From Bacillota bacterium (GTDB lineage: Bacteria > Bacillota > DSM-12270 > Thermacetogeniales > Thermacetogeniaceae), in the NCBI GenBank assembly GCA_029907475.1, contig JARYLU010000007.1, positions 54,735 through 101,564 of the forward strand: a DNA stretch of 46,830 nt, in the 5' to 3' direction. A program made the position numbers and the translations under genes. Positions 19,469-26,785 of the stretch are shown here, piece after piece; position 1 is the stretch's first letter; every line of letters begins with the position of its first letter. Under the pieces are notes generated by a model. That model did no database searches. It saw only the letters and a program-made list of their open reading frames with translations, and had not been told where the DNA came from.

Positions 19469-19651
19469 GTTCCCGCCCCCTCTTTCCCGGCTGCCGTTGA
19501 TTATGCGATCAGGCCGCTTACCTTGCCGGCCTGCCTATTTAAATTTCTCCCTCTCCCTTCCAAAATCCTCCTTTACCCCTCTCCTGAACCAAAATTCCAC
19601 CAGGCCGAATAAACTGGAAGAAAAGATAACAAAAGGAAAGGAGAGATGGAA

Positions 19652-20011
19652 ATGGACAGCTCGCTTGTCCCCCTGCTGCTGATCACTTTTTTTGCGGAGC
19701 GCCTGGTGGAAATCGCGAAACGCCTGATCGCACCCCTTCTCGGGAGTTGGCCAGAGGCCTCCCGCCACGCCCTCTGGCAGGCCCTGGGACTTGCCGCGGG
19801 GGTCATCCTGGCTTTTGGAATGCACATTAATTTCCTGAACCTGATCGGAGTAACGGGAGCGCCCTGGCTTGGGAAACTGCTGGCGGGGCTCTTTGCAGGG
19901 ATGGGTTCCCAGTGGGTCCACGAAATCATCAGCAACCTCCCCCACGATGCCGCCCGCAACTTCCGGGCGCAGGCCAAGTTTCGCGACAGGGCTCAACGGA
20001 AAAACAAATAA
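19652..20011 (+). CDS. Small two-helix membrane protein, unknown function
   Basis: This 119-aa protein has hydrophobic segments at about residues 5-15 and 45-85 (LGLAAGVILAFGMHI, WLGKLLAGLFAGMGSQWV) and a basic C-terminal tail. It resembles in layout the holin-like and phage-derived small membrane proteins of Firmicutes, but no family is certain. AGGAG at 19639-19643 favours ATG 19652 (8 nt) over ATG 19646 (2 nt). Confidence 0.7.
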   Translation: MDSSLVPLLLITFFAERLVEIAKRLIAPLLGSWPEASRHALWQALGLAAGVILAFGMHINFLNLIGVTGAPWLGKLLAGLFAGMGSQWVHEIISNLPHDAARNFRAQAKFRDRAQRKNK

Positions 20012-20115
20012 GCACCCTTCTCCCCCCTCCTACATAACCTGATCTTAGCTTTTGGTTTTCTGCAAATTTCTTTCCTGCTGATAAATCTCTTGCTCGAATG
20101 AAAGGAGTGCTCCAG

Positions 20116-20367
20116 TTGCAGACAGAACGGGCTTTTCTTTTCCTGAGCGAATTACCGGTAGGAGGGAGTGGAGATGTGGTTGCGCTTGAAGCACCCGGCC
20201 CCGCCCGGCAGCGCCTCCTCGACCTTGGGCTCGTCCCCGGCACGCGGGTGGAAGTCCTGCGAAGAAGCCCCGGCGGGGACCCGGTCGCCTTCAGGATCCG
20301 GGGCGCCGTGATTGCCCTCCGCCGCGAAGCAAGCCGCGCCGTCTTAATCAGGCTCGCGGAAGCGTAG
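20116..20367 (+). CDS. feoA: Ferrous iron transport accessory protein FeoA
   Basis: This 83-aa SH3-like protein contains RLLDLGLVPGTRVEVL and AFRIRGAVIALRRE, the FeoA signature. It assists the FeoB ferrous-iron channel at the membrane. AAAGGAG at 20099-20105 places the start at TTG 20116; the earlier ATG 20098 has no SD. feoB follows after 17 bp. Confidence 0.9.
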   Translation: MQTERAFLFLSELPVGGSGDVVALEAPGPARQRLLDLGLVPGTRVEVLRRSPGGDPVAFRIRGAVIALRREASRAVLIRLAEA

Positions 20368-20384
20368 CAAGGGGGGAATCCGCG

Positions 20385-21092
20385 GTGGAATCTCAAGCGC
20401 TGGAAGGAGTACAGGAAGGCAATCCTGCCGCCGAATTGACCAGAATTGCAGCCCGGGCGCGCCAGATGCGCGAACAAATCGGCGGGAAGCTGGATGAGCA
20501 AATTGCGTCCGCCATCTACCGCCAGGCCGAAATGCTGGCGGTACAGGCGGTGGCAGGAGCGTCTCCGCAAAAACAGAATTGGGAAAGGCGCCTCGACGAC
20601 ATCCTGACCTCGCGCCTGTTAGGGTACCCGGTGATGTTCGCTCTGCTCGGTATCGTCTTCTGGATTACGCTGGTCGGAGCCAACATTCCCTCGGCTTTCC
20701 TGGCCCGGGTCCTTTCCGGCTTCGAGACTCAGCTCACCGCTTTTTGTATGTGGGCGGGAGTGCCTGCCTGGGTGCACGGGCCCCTCGTCCTGGGAACCTA
20801 CCGCACCGCGGCCTGGGTGATTTCGGTAATGCTCCCTCCGATGGCGATCTTCTTCCCGCTGTTTACTTTCTTTGAGGACCTGGGCTACCTCCCGCGGGTC
20901 GCCTTCAACCTCGACCGTTTCTTCCGGAGCGCCGGGGGGCAGGGGAAGCAGGCCCTCACCATGTGCATGGGGTTCGGGTGTAATGCAGTGGGGGTCGTCT
21001 CCTGCCGGATCATCGAATCGCCGCGGGAGAGACTAATCGCTCTTTTAACGAACGTCTTCACTCCAATATCACAACGCCCCTCGAAAGAGTAA
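20385..21092 (+). pseudogene. feoB: FeoB transport domain truncated by element insertion
   Basis: The ORF gives 235 aa with GTG start 20385 after AAGGGGGG. It matches the FeoB membrane region: FFPLFTFFEDLGYLPRVAF, MCMGFGCNAVGVVSCRIIESPRERLIALLTN. Host similarity stops after TNVFTP, exactly where family members continue CNGRFP; the ORF then ends in an unrelated ISQRPSKE. The G domain is absent and was probably encoded separately even before insertion, since the start is clean. The missing C-terminal half should lie beyond the right end of the element, outside the window. Ferrous transport by this copy is presumably lost. Confidence 0.9.
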
Positions 21093-22612
21093 GAGGCGTT
21101 GACCCTGGCCTCAATCACCAACTCATCCTTCGTCATGACCGCCCGGCGCACCAGCATCCGGATCAGCTTCTCCCGCTCATCCCAACTTAAATCGTCAAGT
21201 CGCCCGGCCACCTGATGGGCAAGCTCCCGCAGGGTCCCTACTCCCTGTTCGGCCAGCGCGGCGGCCCGGCGCGCTTCTTCGAGTTCTTTTAGCCGCGCCT
21301 CCAGGACGGCTTTTTCCCGCCCTACGTCTTGCACCGCCCGCTCGAACATTTCCATGTCCACCAGCCCCCGGCGGTAGGCCTCGAAGACCCTCTCCCGTTC
21401 CCTCTCAAGCTGGGCAAGGCGCTTTTGCACGCGGGCGGCCTCCCTTTCCACGATTTCCGTTGCGCCATCCTGCTTGGCGTCCCGCGCCAGGGCCTCAGGG
21501 TCCTCAAGCCATTCCCTCACCCTGGCCCATACCGCTTCCTCCAGGGCGTCGGCCCGGTGCCTGTTGCCGGGACAGGGTTCTCCGGGGTAGCCCCTCTCGG
21601 CGTGGACGGACGGCCAGCCACGGGTACACATATAATACCTGTACACTTTTCTCGCTGATTTCGTTGACGATACTCCGTAGCCCCCCACCAGGCCGCCGCC
21701 GCAGATCCCGCACCGGAGCAGGCCGCTTAAATAATACCGGTAGGTCTTGCCACCCTGCTTGCCCCGCTTCCTGGCGGTGAGAGCCTGCTGGAGGAGCTCC
21801 CACCTTTCGGGGTCAATCAGGGGCGGCACCGGAACTCCAACCCACTCCTCCCGGGGCCGGTACTTTAATCTCGCCTTTTCCCCGCGCTGGCGGGCGGTGG
21901 CGTGGCCTTCGGTGTTGTACCTGTTGACGTAAAGAACGCCCATGTAGACGGGATTTTTGAGAATCCCGCGCACGGTCTGGCGCCGCCACGGGCCTCCCCC
22001 TGGGCCGGGGACGCCCTCTTCGTTCAACTGTTTGGCGATCTCGCCCGAGGACATCCCCCCGATGCACATCTCCGCCATCCGGCGGTAGACCGCCGCCTGG
22101 GCCTCGTTAACCTCATACCTGCCGCCCTCAACGTAACGGTAGCCGTAGGTCCGGGGGTTGAAGGGGAGCAGCCCCCGCCGGGCCTTCGCCAGCCTCCCCA
22201 TCCGGCTCCGGGTCTTGAACTTTTCTTTCTCGTACTCGGCGATGGCGCCCCGGAGGGAGTAGAATAGCCTTCCCTCAGGGGTGTCCTGCCAGTCCATCGT
22301 TACGAATTCAAGCCGGCAGCCGGCCTTTTCGATCATGTCGGCCAGCAGGAGCTGGTGCGAGAGCTTCCGGGAGAGCCTATCCGGATCGTAGACGACAAAA
22401 AAGGCCGCGCCCCCCTTCGCGGCGGCAAGGGCCGCCTGAAGGCCGGGGCGCTCCAAAATCTCCCCGGTAACCCCCTCGTCGCGGTAGACCTCTACGCGGT
22501 CCGCCCCGAGTTCCCGCGCCTTCTCCTGGCAGAGCTCCTCCTGGGCCTCCAGGGAGTAGCCGTGCCGCGCCTGCTCCTCCCTGGAAACCCGGGCGTAGAC
22601 TACAGCTAACAC
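20885..22612 (-). CDS. Large serine recombinase (integrase) crossing attL
   Basis: This 575-aa integrase has the resolvase domain with catalytic Ser10 in YARVSREEQ and DPDRLSRKL. A recombinase domain (about 160-265) is followed by a zinc ribbon (CGICGG, then CTRG and CPGNRHRAD) and a coiled coil (about 390-450). GTG 22612 overlaps the stop of the preceding gene in GTGTTAG. The frame runs past the element boundary at about 21061, so the last 58 or so residues come from antisense feoB. The native C-terminus must end differently in the excised circle. The enzyme should catalyse insertion into feoB. Confidence 0.93.
   Translation of the reverse strand: MLAVVYARVSREEQARHGYSLEAQEELCQEKARELGADRVEVYRDEGVTGEILERPGLQAALAAAKGGAAFFVVYDPDRLSRKLSHQLLLADMIEKAGCRLEFVTMDWQDTPEGRLFYSLRGAIAEYEKEKFKTRSRMGRLAKARRGLLPFNPRTYGYRYVEGGRYEVNEAQAAVYRRMAEMCIGGMSSGEIAKQLNEEGVPGPGGGPWRRQTVRGILKNPVYMGVLYVNRYNTEGHATARQRGEKARLKYRPREEWVGVPVPPLIDPERWELLQQALTARKRGKQGGKTYRYYLSGLLRCGICGGGLVGGYGVSSTKSARKVYRYYMCTRGWPSVHAERGYPGEPCPGNRHRADALEEAVWARVREWLEDPEALARDAKQDGATEIVEREAARVQKRLAQLERERERVFEAYRRGLVDMEMFERAVQDVGREKAVLEARLKELEEARRAAALAEQGVGTLRELAHQVAGRLDDLSWDEREKLIRMLVRRAVMTKDELVIEARVNASYSFEGRCDIGVKTFVKRAISLSRGDSMIRQETTPTALHPNPMHMVRACFPCPPALRKKRSRLKATRGR
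21056..21066. other. Element left junction (attL) inside feoB
   Basis: FeoB-coding similarity ends near 21060-21064 (GTCTTCACTCC) and element sequence begins with the AATATCACAACGCCCC side. Serine integrases recombine at short core identities, so the core is probably within this span. attR is not in the window. Confidence 0.7.
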
Positions 22613-22776
22613 AAAGGCTCACCCTTTTCCCGCCGGATTTTTTCGAGGACCCGGGCGAAGGCGTACCTGCGCGCCTCGGCCAGGACCCTACGGCTCTCTT
22701 CTTCAGTACCGGTAAAAACCACCCGGACGGTGTACTGCACCGGCGTTTTTGTTTTCGCTTTTTTCGCCACTTTCAC
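22606..22776 (-). CDS. Small basic protein cotranslated with the integrase
   Basis: This 56-aa lysine/arginine-rich product (KKAKTKTP, RRYAFARVLEKIRREKG) overlaps the integrase start by 7 bp, indicating coupling. The frame is open to 22872, but GTG 22776 preceded by AAAGGGGGG (about 10 nt) is the best start. Its position suggests a recombination directionality factor or regulatory partner, which is inference from location only. Confidence 0.6.
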   Translation of the reverse strand: MKVAKKAKTKTPVQYTVRVVFTGTEEESRRVLAEARRYAFARVLEKIRREKGEPLC

Positions 22777-22899
22777 GCGAATATAACACCCCCCTTTAAT
22801 TCTACGTAGGAAGCGGATTGTCCTATTGCCGGAAAAAAATCCCGTCAAAAAATCGAAAAAACGCGGATTCATCCGCGCCCTTCGAAAAGCCGATCAATA

Positions 22900-22936
22900 A
22901 AGGACTGCCTTGAGCGAGGACAGTCCTTCTTATTAC
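22900..22936 (-). terminator. Terminator of the 24781-22933 minus-strand operon
   Basis: A perfect 8-bp stem (AAGGACTG / CAGTCCTT) with 13-nt loop follows the 92-aa ORF; its first arm lies just past the stop at 22933. The U-tract is short (TTTATT). Confidence 0.6.
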
Positions 22937-23211
22937 CAATTGTTTTTATGCCCCTCGAGGGCCTTATATTTTTGTGCTTTACTACTGAAATCAGGAAACG
23001 GGATAACCGGCCTATATGTCCTCAAACCGTCCTGGCGGAACTTGGGGACGTACCTGGGCAGCTTTTCGTATTTCCCGGTCCACTGGTTCCACTTGCCAGG
23101 CTGAAACTCGTATGCGTCGGGGCAGGCTTGAACGAGAGCGTAATCGCTGATCGTGAGCTTGTGCATGGTTCTCTTCTTTGGAGAAGAGGTCCGTGAAGCC
23201 TCTTCGGACAC
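22933..23211 (-). CDS. KLTISDY-domain protein, C-terminal half of a split paralogue
   Basis: This 92-aa ORF starts with GTG 23211 and a weak SD. Its body, KLTISDYALVQACPDAYEF then WNQWTGKYEKLPRYVPKFR, is clearly homologous to the C-terminal third of the 272-aa protein at 23753. It is in the same frame as the upstream ORF 23233-23592, separated only by TGA at 23233-23235 and seven sense codons. It is therefore either a gene broken by one nonsense mutation or a naturally separate domain. The family is not recognised. Confidence 0.55.
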   Translation of the reverse strand: MSEEASRTSSPKKRTMHKLTISDYALVQACPDAYEFQPGKWNQWTGKYEKLPRYVPKFRQDGLRTYRPVIPFPDFSSKAQKYKALEGHKNNW

Positions 23212-23232
23212 TATCCCTGCACCCGCAACCGT

Positions 23233-23592
23233 TCACCCTTTCGATAGTTCCTTTACATCTTTTTCGTGTTGTTTCGATAGAATCGCTTTTTCTTTAAGGA
23301 TTTGATACTCTTTTTCGGTGAAAGTGAGCGTTCCTCTTTTTCGTCCTGCCCCTGGTCGTGCTCCACCGTGAGGTGTACATGGTTCAATGTTTTGTCGAGA
23401 CCGGGCAAGAGCTATAGCACGTTCTGTATATTCTCTCTTTGTTATATCTTTGATAATTTTAACCATTTCACGATCAGTGTAAATGCAACGAAGTCTGCCT
23501 GTGTCGTTTTTATTTTCATCTAGTATATGAGCTGAGAAACCACGTATTATATCTTTTAATTTTCTTTTTGTTCTGTTGATTTTCTTACTCAC
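23233..23592 (-). CDS. HTH-type element protein, N-terminal half of a split paralogue
   Basis: This 119-aa ORF starts with GTG 23592 after AGGAGGG (8 nt). It contains YTDREMVKIIKDITKREYT, then SRQNIEPCTPHGGARPGAGRKRG, paralleling one repeat (EIAEIISNLTGINIS..., GGARPDQNGRPKK) of the protein at 23753. The pattern suggests a helix-turn-helix followed by an AT-hook-like GRKRG. An in-frame TGA then separates it from the KLTISDY domain. DNA binding is inferred. Confidence 0.6.
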   Translation of the reverse strand: MSKKINRTKRKLKDIIRGFSAHILDENKNDTGRLRCIYTDREMVKIIKDITKREYTERAIALARSRQNIEPCTPHGGARPGAGRKRGTLTFTEKEYQILKEKAILSKQHEKDVKELSKG

Positions 23593-23613
23593 AGCGATAC
23601 CCTCCTGTCCGAC

Positions 23614-23742
23614 TTAACCATTCGGCTTTTGTGTTATAATTTCCTTTCCAGCAAAAACTTGTATCGCGTTTTCTAAAAGTATTTGTCTGGCCTGTGCCTC
23701 TTTTTCTTGAGTTAGTTTCAGTGGTCTACCCTTCTTAACCAT
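23614..23742 (-). CDS. 42-aa basic peptide beginning KKGRPLKLT
   Basis: ATG 23742 lies 10 nt after the stop of the 272-aa gene, and the ORF runs to TAA at 23614. The N-terminal KKGRPLKLTQEKE resembles the RGRRPKIEDE segment at the start of the 272-aa protein, and the rest is one helix. An SD-like AAGGGG overlaps the preceding stop at rather long spacing. It may be a real small cotranscribed protein or a relic of the same family. Confidence 0.4.
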   Translation of the reverse strand: MVKKGRPLKLTQEKEAQARQILLENAIQVFAGKEIITQKPNG

Positions 23743-23752
23743 TTTGCAATAT

Positions 23753-24571
23753 TCACTGCCCCTTAATCGCATTGAATTTTTGCGTTTTCTTCACCTGGCA
23801 ATCTTCCCAAGAGCCACTGGACCGTTCAGGAAAAGGGAGAACCGGGGTGTATGTTTTCAGCCCAACCTCGCGAAACTCGCGACACTTTGGAACGTATCGT
23901 GCCAACCGGTCATACTTCCCGGTTTTCTCGTTCCAATAACCGGGACGGAATTCGTAAGCCGAGGAGCAGACCTGTACTAGTTCATAATCCGATATGGTCA
24001 ATTTATGGCCCGTCTTTTTCTTTCTGCTAGAGGGTCCAGAGGATGAGGAACTAGTACCGGGGCATCTTCCTGCGCTTCTTTCAAAGGAAAAGCAACTGTC
24101 GATAAGGTGTTCTTTTCTGTAAAGGCGTATTTTTTCTGAAGTTATCTGTATGCCAGTTTCCTCATATATGATTTCGGCTATTCTAATATCACTTAGGCGC
24201 GCTACCTTGCGTTTTGTTTCAGAATCACCGATGTAGGCCATGAATGTGAACCTTTCCATATATTTAGCCATAATATCATCAGTAATTTTCTTCGGCCTGC
24301 CGTTTTGATCCGGGCGGGCACCTCCCCGTCCATGACAACTGGCAATACCGTGCCGCTTGCGGAACAGGTAGATTGTATCTGATGAAATATTTATCCCGGT
24401 GAGATTAGAAATTATTTCTGCGATTTCCGTATCTCCTTTCAGTGCAGATTGTCGGGTCTCGTCCAGAAATACTTCTATCAAGGATGACAGTACCTCATCT
24501 TCAATCTTTGGTCGCCTTCCCCGACCCTCATTATTTTTTCGGTTTGCTTTTTTGGTTTGTCCAGGCAACAC
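23753..24571 (-). CDS. Two-repeat HTH protein with C-terminal KLTISDY domain, unknown family
   Basis: This 272-aa protein contains two internal repeats: DTEIAEIISNLTGINIS...FRKRHGIASC and DIRIAEIIYEETGIQIT...YRKEHLIDSC, each predicting a helix-turn-helix. A serine-rich linker (GTSSSSSGPSSRKKK) joins them to the KLTISDYELVQ, WNEKTGKYDRLARYVPK domain shared with 22933. The frame is open to TTG 24601, but GGGAGGGG directly before GTG 24571 sets the start. DNA binding is likely from the HTH repeats; the C-terminal domain is unrecognised. The base composition is more AT-rich than the neighbouring integrase. Confidence 0.7.
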   Translation of the reverse strand: MLPGQTKKANRKNNEGRGRRPKIEDEVLSSLIEVFLDETRQSALKGDTEIAEIISNLTGINISSDTIYLFRKRHGIASCHGRGGARPDQNGRPKKITDDIMAKYMERFTFMAYIGDSETKRKVARLSDIRIAEIIYEETGIQITSEKIRLYRKEHLIDSCFSFERSAGRCPGTSSSSSGPSSRKKKTGHKLTISDYELVQVCSSAYEFRPGYWNEKTGKYDRLARYVPKCREFREVGLKTYTPVLPFPERSSGSWEDCQVKKTQKFNAIKGQ

Positions 24572-24621
24572 GATACCCCTCCCAGGCCCATATATTTCCA
24601 ACCCGAGCTAGAAAGATAAAA

Positions 24622-24665
24622 AAACCGGCAGGCCGAAATTATATTACTTTCTTTCGGCGCCGGTT
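24622..24665 (-). terminator. Nested intrinsic terminator
   Basis: AACCGGC pairs with GCCGGTT and inside it GCCGAAA pairs with TTTCGGC. On the minus strand six U follow. It directly ends the 45-aa ORF whose stop lies in its loop. Confidence 0.75.
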
Positions 24666-24781
24666 ATATCATCACAAGGACATTTGCCAAAGGGGGATAC
24701 GCGGAGAGCAGTGTTGCCGCTCGTATATCTGTTATCGCTATTATTTTGATTTTTGAAGCTTTTGAAGCTATTATTACGCAT
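24644..24781 (-). CDS. 45-aa Asn/Ser-rich peptide with strong SD
   Basis: ATG 24781 is preceded by GGGGGAGGAG at good spacing. The product starts RNNSFKSFKNQNN, is polar, and has a CPC motif near the C-terminus (FGKCPCDDITG). The stop lies inside a terminator hairpin, so this looks like a compact monocistronic unit. No family is recognised. Confidence 0.5.
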   Translation of the reverse strand: MRNNSFKSFKNQNNSDNRYTSGNTALRVSPFGKCPCDDITGAERK

Positions 24782-24920
24782 TGTTCTCCTCCCCCTGAGT
24801 ATACGTTAAGAATTTCGCATTAAAACTTACTGGTTTTCTCCCGGTTTCTCCAGTTTCGACAGGTTTCAGTTGCAAGAAATGGTAAGATTATAAATGTCTT
24901 AAATTTACGAAACCTTTTTT

Positions 24921-24978
24921 TGCTTTCCTCGCCCTGCAGATCGGCCACCAATACGCCGAGGGCGAAAGCAAGTTTTTT
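24921..24978 (+). terminator. Plus-strand hairpin with U-run in a gene-free stretch
   Basis: TGCTTTC pairs with GAAAGCA and GCCCT with AGGGC, followed by AG and six T. No plus-strand gene precedes it. The GC-rich loop reads like a gene fragment (LALQIGHQYAEGESK), so it may be a leftover of an excised gene. 24790-25064 otherwise shows nothing recognisable. Confidence 0.4.
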
Positions 24979-25064
24979 CCAACACTAGTAATATAACAGA
25001 CTTTGTTACAGGAAATGGAATTAATTTGGCGAAGTTAAAACAAAACGGTGATAAACGAATTAAC

Positions 25065-25274
25065 TTACGATGCCCTGGTTGTATTTGTCTCTTCCCCTAT
25101 CAATTCCGAAACCGTCACGCCAAGAGCTGCAGCCAGCTTTCTTAAAACTTTAAGAGTCGGACTTTTATATCCGGTTTCAATGTAGTGAATAGTCGACTGA
25201 CCCAGCCCGGCCCTTTTGGCTAATTCTTGTTGAGACAGGTTTTGTTCCATGCGCAGGTTTTTGAGGCGTTGCAC
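25065..25274 (-). CDS. XRE family regulator, pair 1 minus
   Basis: This 69-aa Cro/CI-type HTH protein contains LSQQELAKRAGLGQSTIHYIETG as recognition unit and LAAALGVTVSELIG. The frame opens at 25325, but GAGGTG six nt before GTG 25274 marks the start. It is divergent to the XRE gene at 25400; the two probably form a genetic switch using the operators between them. Confidence 0.88.
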   Translation of the reverse strand: MQRLKNLRMEQNLSQQELAKRAGLGQSTIHYIETGYKSPTLKVLRKLAAALGVTVSELIGEETNTTRAS

Positions 25275-25325
25275 TTCTATCACCTCTGTTAACAATAATC
25301 TATCACTTATGGGGTTACATGTCAA

Positions 25326-25399
25326 TCCCTAATGGGATAATTTTTAAATAATTTTTGTGATATAATCACTTTAGCGATTATTAATAGGGAGTAAAAAAT
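25326..25399. promoter_or_regulatory. Divergent promoter/operator of XRE pair 1
   Basis: A palindrome GTGATATAATCAC (25358-25370) contains a plus-strand TATAAT. A second palindrome, ATCCCTAATGGGAT, lies upstream, and a TTAGCGAT half-site identical to the pair-3 operator lies downstream. These are candidate binding sites for one or both XRE proteins. Confidence 0.6.
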
Positions 25400-25705
25400 A
25401 TGGATGTCGGGAAGCGAATTAAGGAATTGCGTGAATCATCAAGCTACAGCATTAATCAATTAGCCCGTTTGGCTGGCGTGGGGCAATCTACGCTTAGCTA
25501 CATCGAGATGGGCGCAAAAAACCCTACAGTTGATACTCTCCTACGGATTTGCAAGGCTTTAGGAATATCCCTTGCTGAGTTTTTTAGCGAAGGACAAATT
25601 GACATCCCCCCTGATCTCCGTCAACTTCTCCACGAAGCTGAGAGTTTAACACCTGAACAGCGGAAAAAATTGATCGACTTCATCAGGAGCATCAAAAAAA
25701 GTTGA
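25400..25705 (+). CDS. XRE family regulator, pair 1 plus
   Basis: This 101-aa protein has an N-terminal HTH (YSINQLARLAGVGQSTLSYIEMG) very similar to that of its divergent partner. A C-terminal tail (LTPEQRKKLIDFIRSIKK) is typical of SinR/ImmR-like repressors. GGGAG precedes the ATG. It is a likely master or accessory repressor of the element. Confidence 0.88.
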   Translation: MDVGKRIKELRESSSYSINQLARLAGVGQSTLSYIEMGAKNPTVDTLLRICKALGISLAEFFSEGQIDIPPDLRQLLHEAESLTPEQRKKLIDFIRSIKKS

Positions 25706-25712
25706 ATCTCTT

Positions 25713-25775
25713 TCTATGTGCCGGTTCTGCTTGATCAAATACACGTTGCTTCCAGCCTACCTACGAGGGATTAAA
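25713..25775. repeat. Degenerate copy of the 3' end of XRE gene 28123
   Basis: About 60 bp are roughly 80% identical to 28127-28187, the 3' coding end of the minus-strand XRE gene of pair 4. On the minus strand this copy still reads SLVGRLEAT before a stop. It marks a past duplication or deletion in the XRE array. Confidence 0.65.
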
Positions 25776-25883
25776 AACTGGATCGTACGGGCTAAGCTGC
25801 AGAGAGCGTAGGCGTGGGTATCGAGGGTCCGGGTAGAAGCTGTCGCCAACATGGTCGCTGTTGTCGGGGTTTGGCCTTCACGC

Positions 25884-25976
25884 TCAAATTCCCTCAAATT
25901 TTTCCAGGAAAAAATCCGCGTACCTCTCAAACACCCTGAATAAGATGCTCACGACTTTCTCTCGTACCTCGTTCAT
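25884..25976 (-). CDS. 30-aa amphipathic peptide with strong SD
   Basis: GGAGG lies 7 nt before ATG 25976 (a second ATG at 25979 is closer). The product NEVREKVVSILFRVFERYAD continues FFLEKFEGI, one amphipathic helix. Nothing else fills 25776-26030, a gap between pair 1 and the next gene. It could be a toxin-like or regulatory peptide; only the SD and helix pattern support it. Confidence 0.4.
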   Translation of the reverse strand: MNEVREKVVSILFRVFERYADFFLEKFEGI

Positions 25977-26030
25977 CATACCACCTCCAAAAAATTACTC
26001 TTAACCTTAGTGAAAGGGGGGTTTGCCTGA

Positions 26031-26222
26031 ATGACCGCCGATAAAAGATTCTGCCCGCTTGTAAACGGCGAATGCTCAGCCGACTGTGCCCTGCAGTTCT
26101 GTTTTCCAGATCGTCCTCCCGCCGTTTGCTTCTACCAGGCGCTTTTGATTCTCCTTTACGACATTAAAGAACACCTTGCCGAGTTAAAAACTGCATTAAA
26201 TAGGATGCAATGGAAAACCTAA
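26031..26222 (+). CDS. Small Cys-rich protein
   Basis: This 63-aa protein has CPLVNGECSADCALQFC at the N-terminus, a possible small metal site, and a helical C-terminus (DIKEHLAELKTALNRM). GGGGGG upstream serves as SD. Similar short CPL...C...DC proteins occur in Firmicute phages and plasmids. It is convergent with and abuts the XRE gene at 26223. Confidence 0.65.
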   Translation: MTADKRFCPLVNGECSADCALQFCFPDRPPAVCFYQALLILLYDIKEHLAELKTALNRMQWKT

Positions 26223-26456
26223 TCAGCGAGTGCAAGCAGAAGGTGGCTTGTTTTGGCTCTCTTCCTCCTCGGCCAGCAGTTCGCCGGCGGGGATTCCGAA
26301 GAACTTTTCCAGGCGCCGGGCTACTTCCCAGGAGGGGTTGCACTTGCAATTTTCAATGAATACTATAGCTGATTTGCTGATACCAACTTTTTGTGCAAGT
26401 TGTGCTGTTGAAAGTCCGGCTTCTTTTCTTGCCCGGATAAGTTTAAAACGTTTCAC
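26223..26456 (-). CDS. XRE family regulator, pair 2 minus
   Basis: This 77-aa HTH protein (LSTAQLAQKVGISKSAIVFIE) has a C-terminal PSWEVARRLEKFFGIPAGELL segment shared almost verbatim with the pair-3 minus gene. Its promoter (26499-26527) has a spacer exactly filled by a palindromic operator, so it is expected to be repressed by itself or its partner. Confidence 0.9.
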   Translation of the reverse strand: MKRFKLIRARKEAGLSTAQLAQKVGISKSAIVFIENCKCNPSWEVARRLEKFFGIPAGELLAEEEESQNKPPSACTR

Positions 26457-26469
26457 TTAGTTCGCCTCC

Positions 26470-26527
26470 GGTTAGCTGGGCTAACCGCTCCTGACTATAT
26501 TATATGGTTAGTGTTACTAACCGTCAA
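26470..26527. promoter_or_regulatory. Operators and minus promoter of XRE pair 2
   Basis: Two perfect palindromes share GGTTAG arms: GGTTAGC-3-GCTAACC (26470-26486) and GGTTAGT-3-ACTAACC (26506-26522). On the minus strand TTGACG (26522-26527) and TATAAT (26499-26504) are 17 nt apart, and the second palindrome covers the spacer. Confidence 0.85.
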
Positions 26528-26538
26528 GAGGGTTTTCT

Positions 26539-26769
26539 ATGCTAAACAGATCAATTTTTGCTGCAAGATTGGTATCACTACGAAAACAACGCCGTTTATC
26601 TACTCAAAAACTTGCTGATGCTTTAGGGCTGAAAAGCAAAGGCACCATTACCCAGTTTGAAAAAGGAATTACATCGCCATCTGTTGATACTCTTATCGCT
26701 CTCGCCGACTTCTTCGATGTCTCCCTCGACTACCTGGTGGGCCGCTCCGACGACCCCAGGCGGAGGTAG
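26539..26769 (+). CDS. XRE family regulator, pair 2 plus
   Basis: This 76-aa HTH protein (LSTQKLADALGLKSKGTITQFEKG) has C-terminal residues LIALADFFDVSLDYLVGRSD that are identical to those of the pair-3 plus gene. Their DNA is about 95% identical over 66 bp while the N-terminal halves differ. It precedes a coiled-coil gene by 16 bp. Confidence 0.9.
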   Translation: MLNRSIFAARLVSLRKQRRLSTQKLADALGLKSKGTITQFEKGITSPSVDTLIALADFFDVSLDYLVGRSDDPRRR

Positions 26770-26785
26770 AAAGGAGAATGATAGA

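Noticed and set aside
22933-23592. Selenocysteine at the in-frame TGA
   Set aside because: No SECIS-like hairpin was seen directly after the TGA, and the intact paralogue has no Cys at this linker position.
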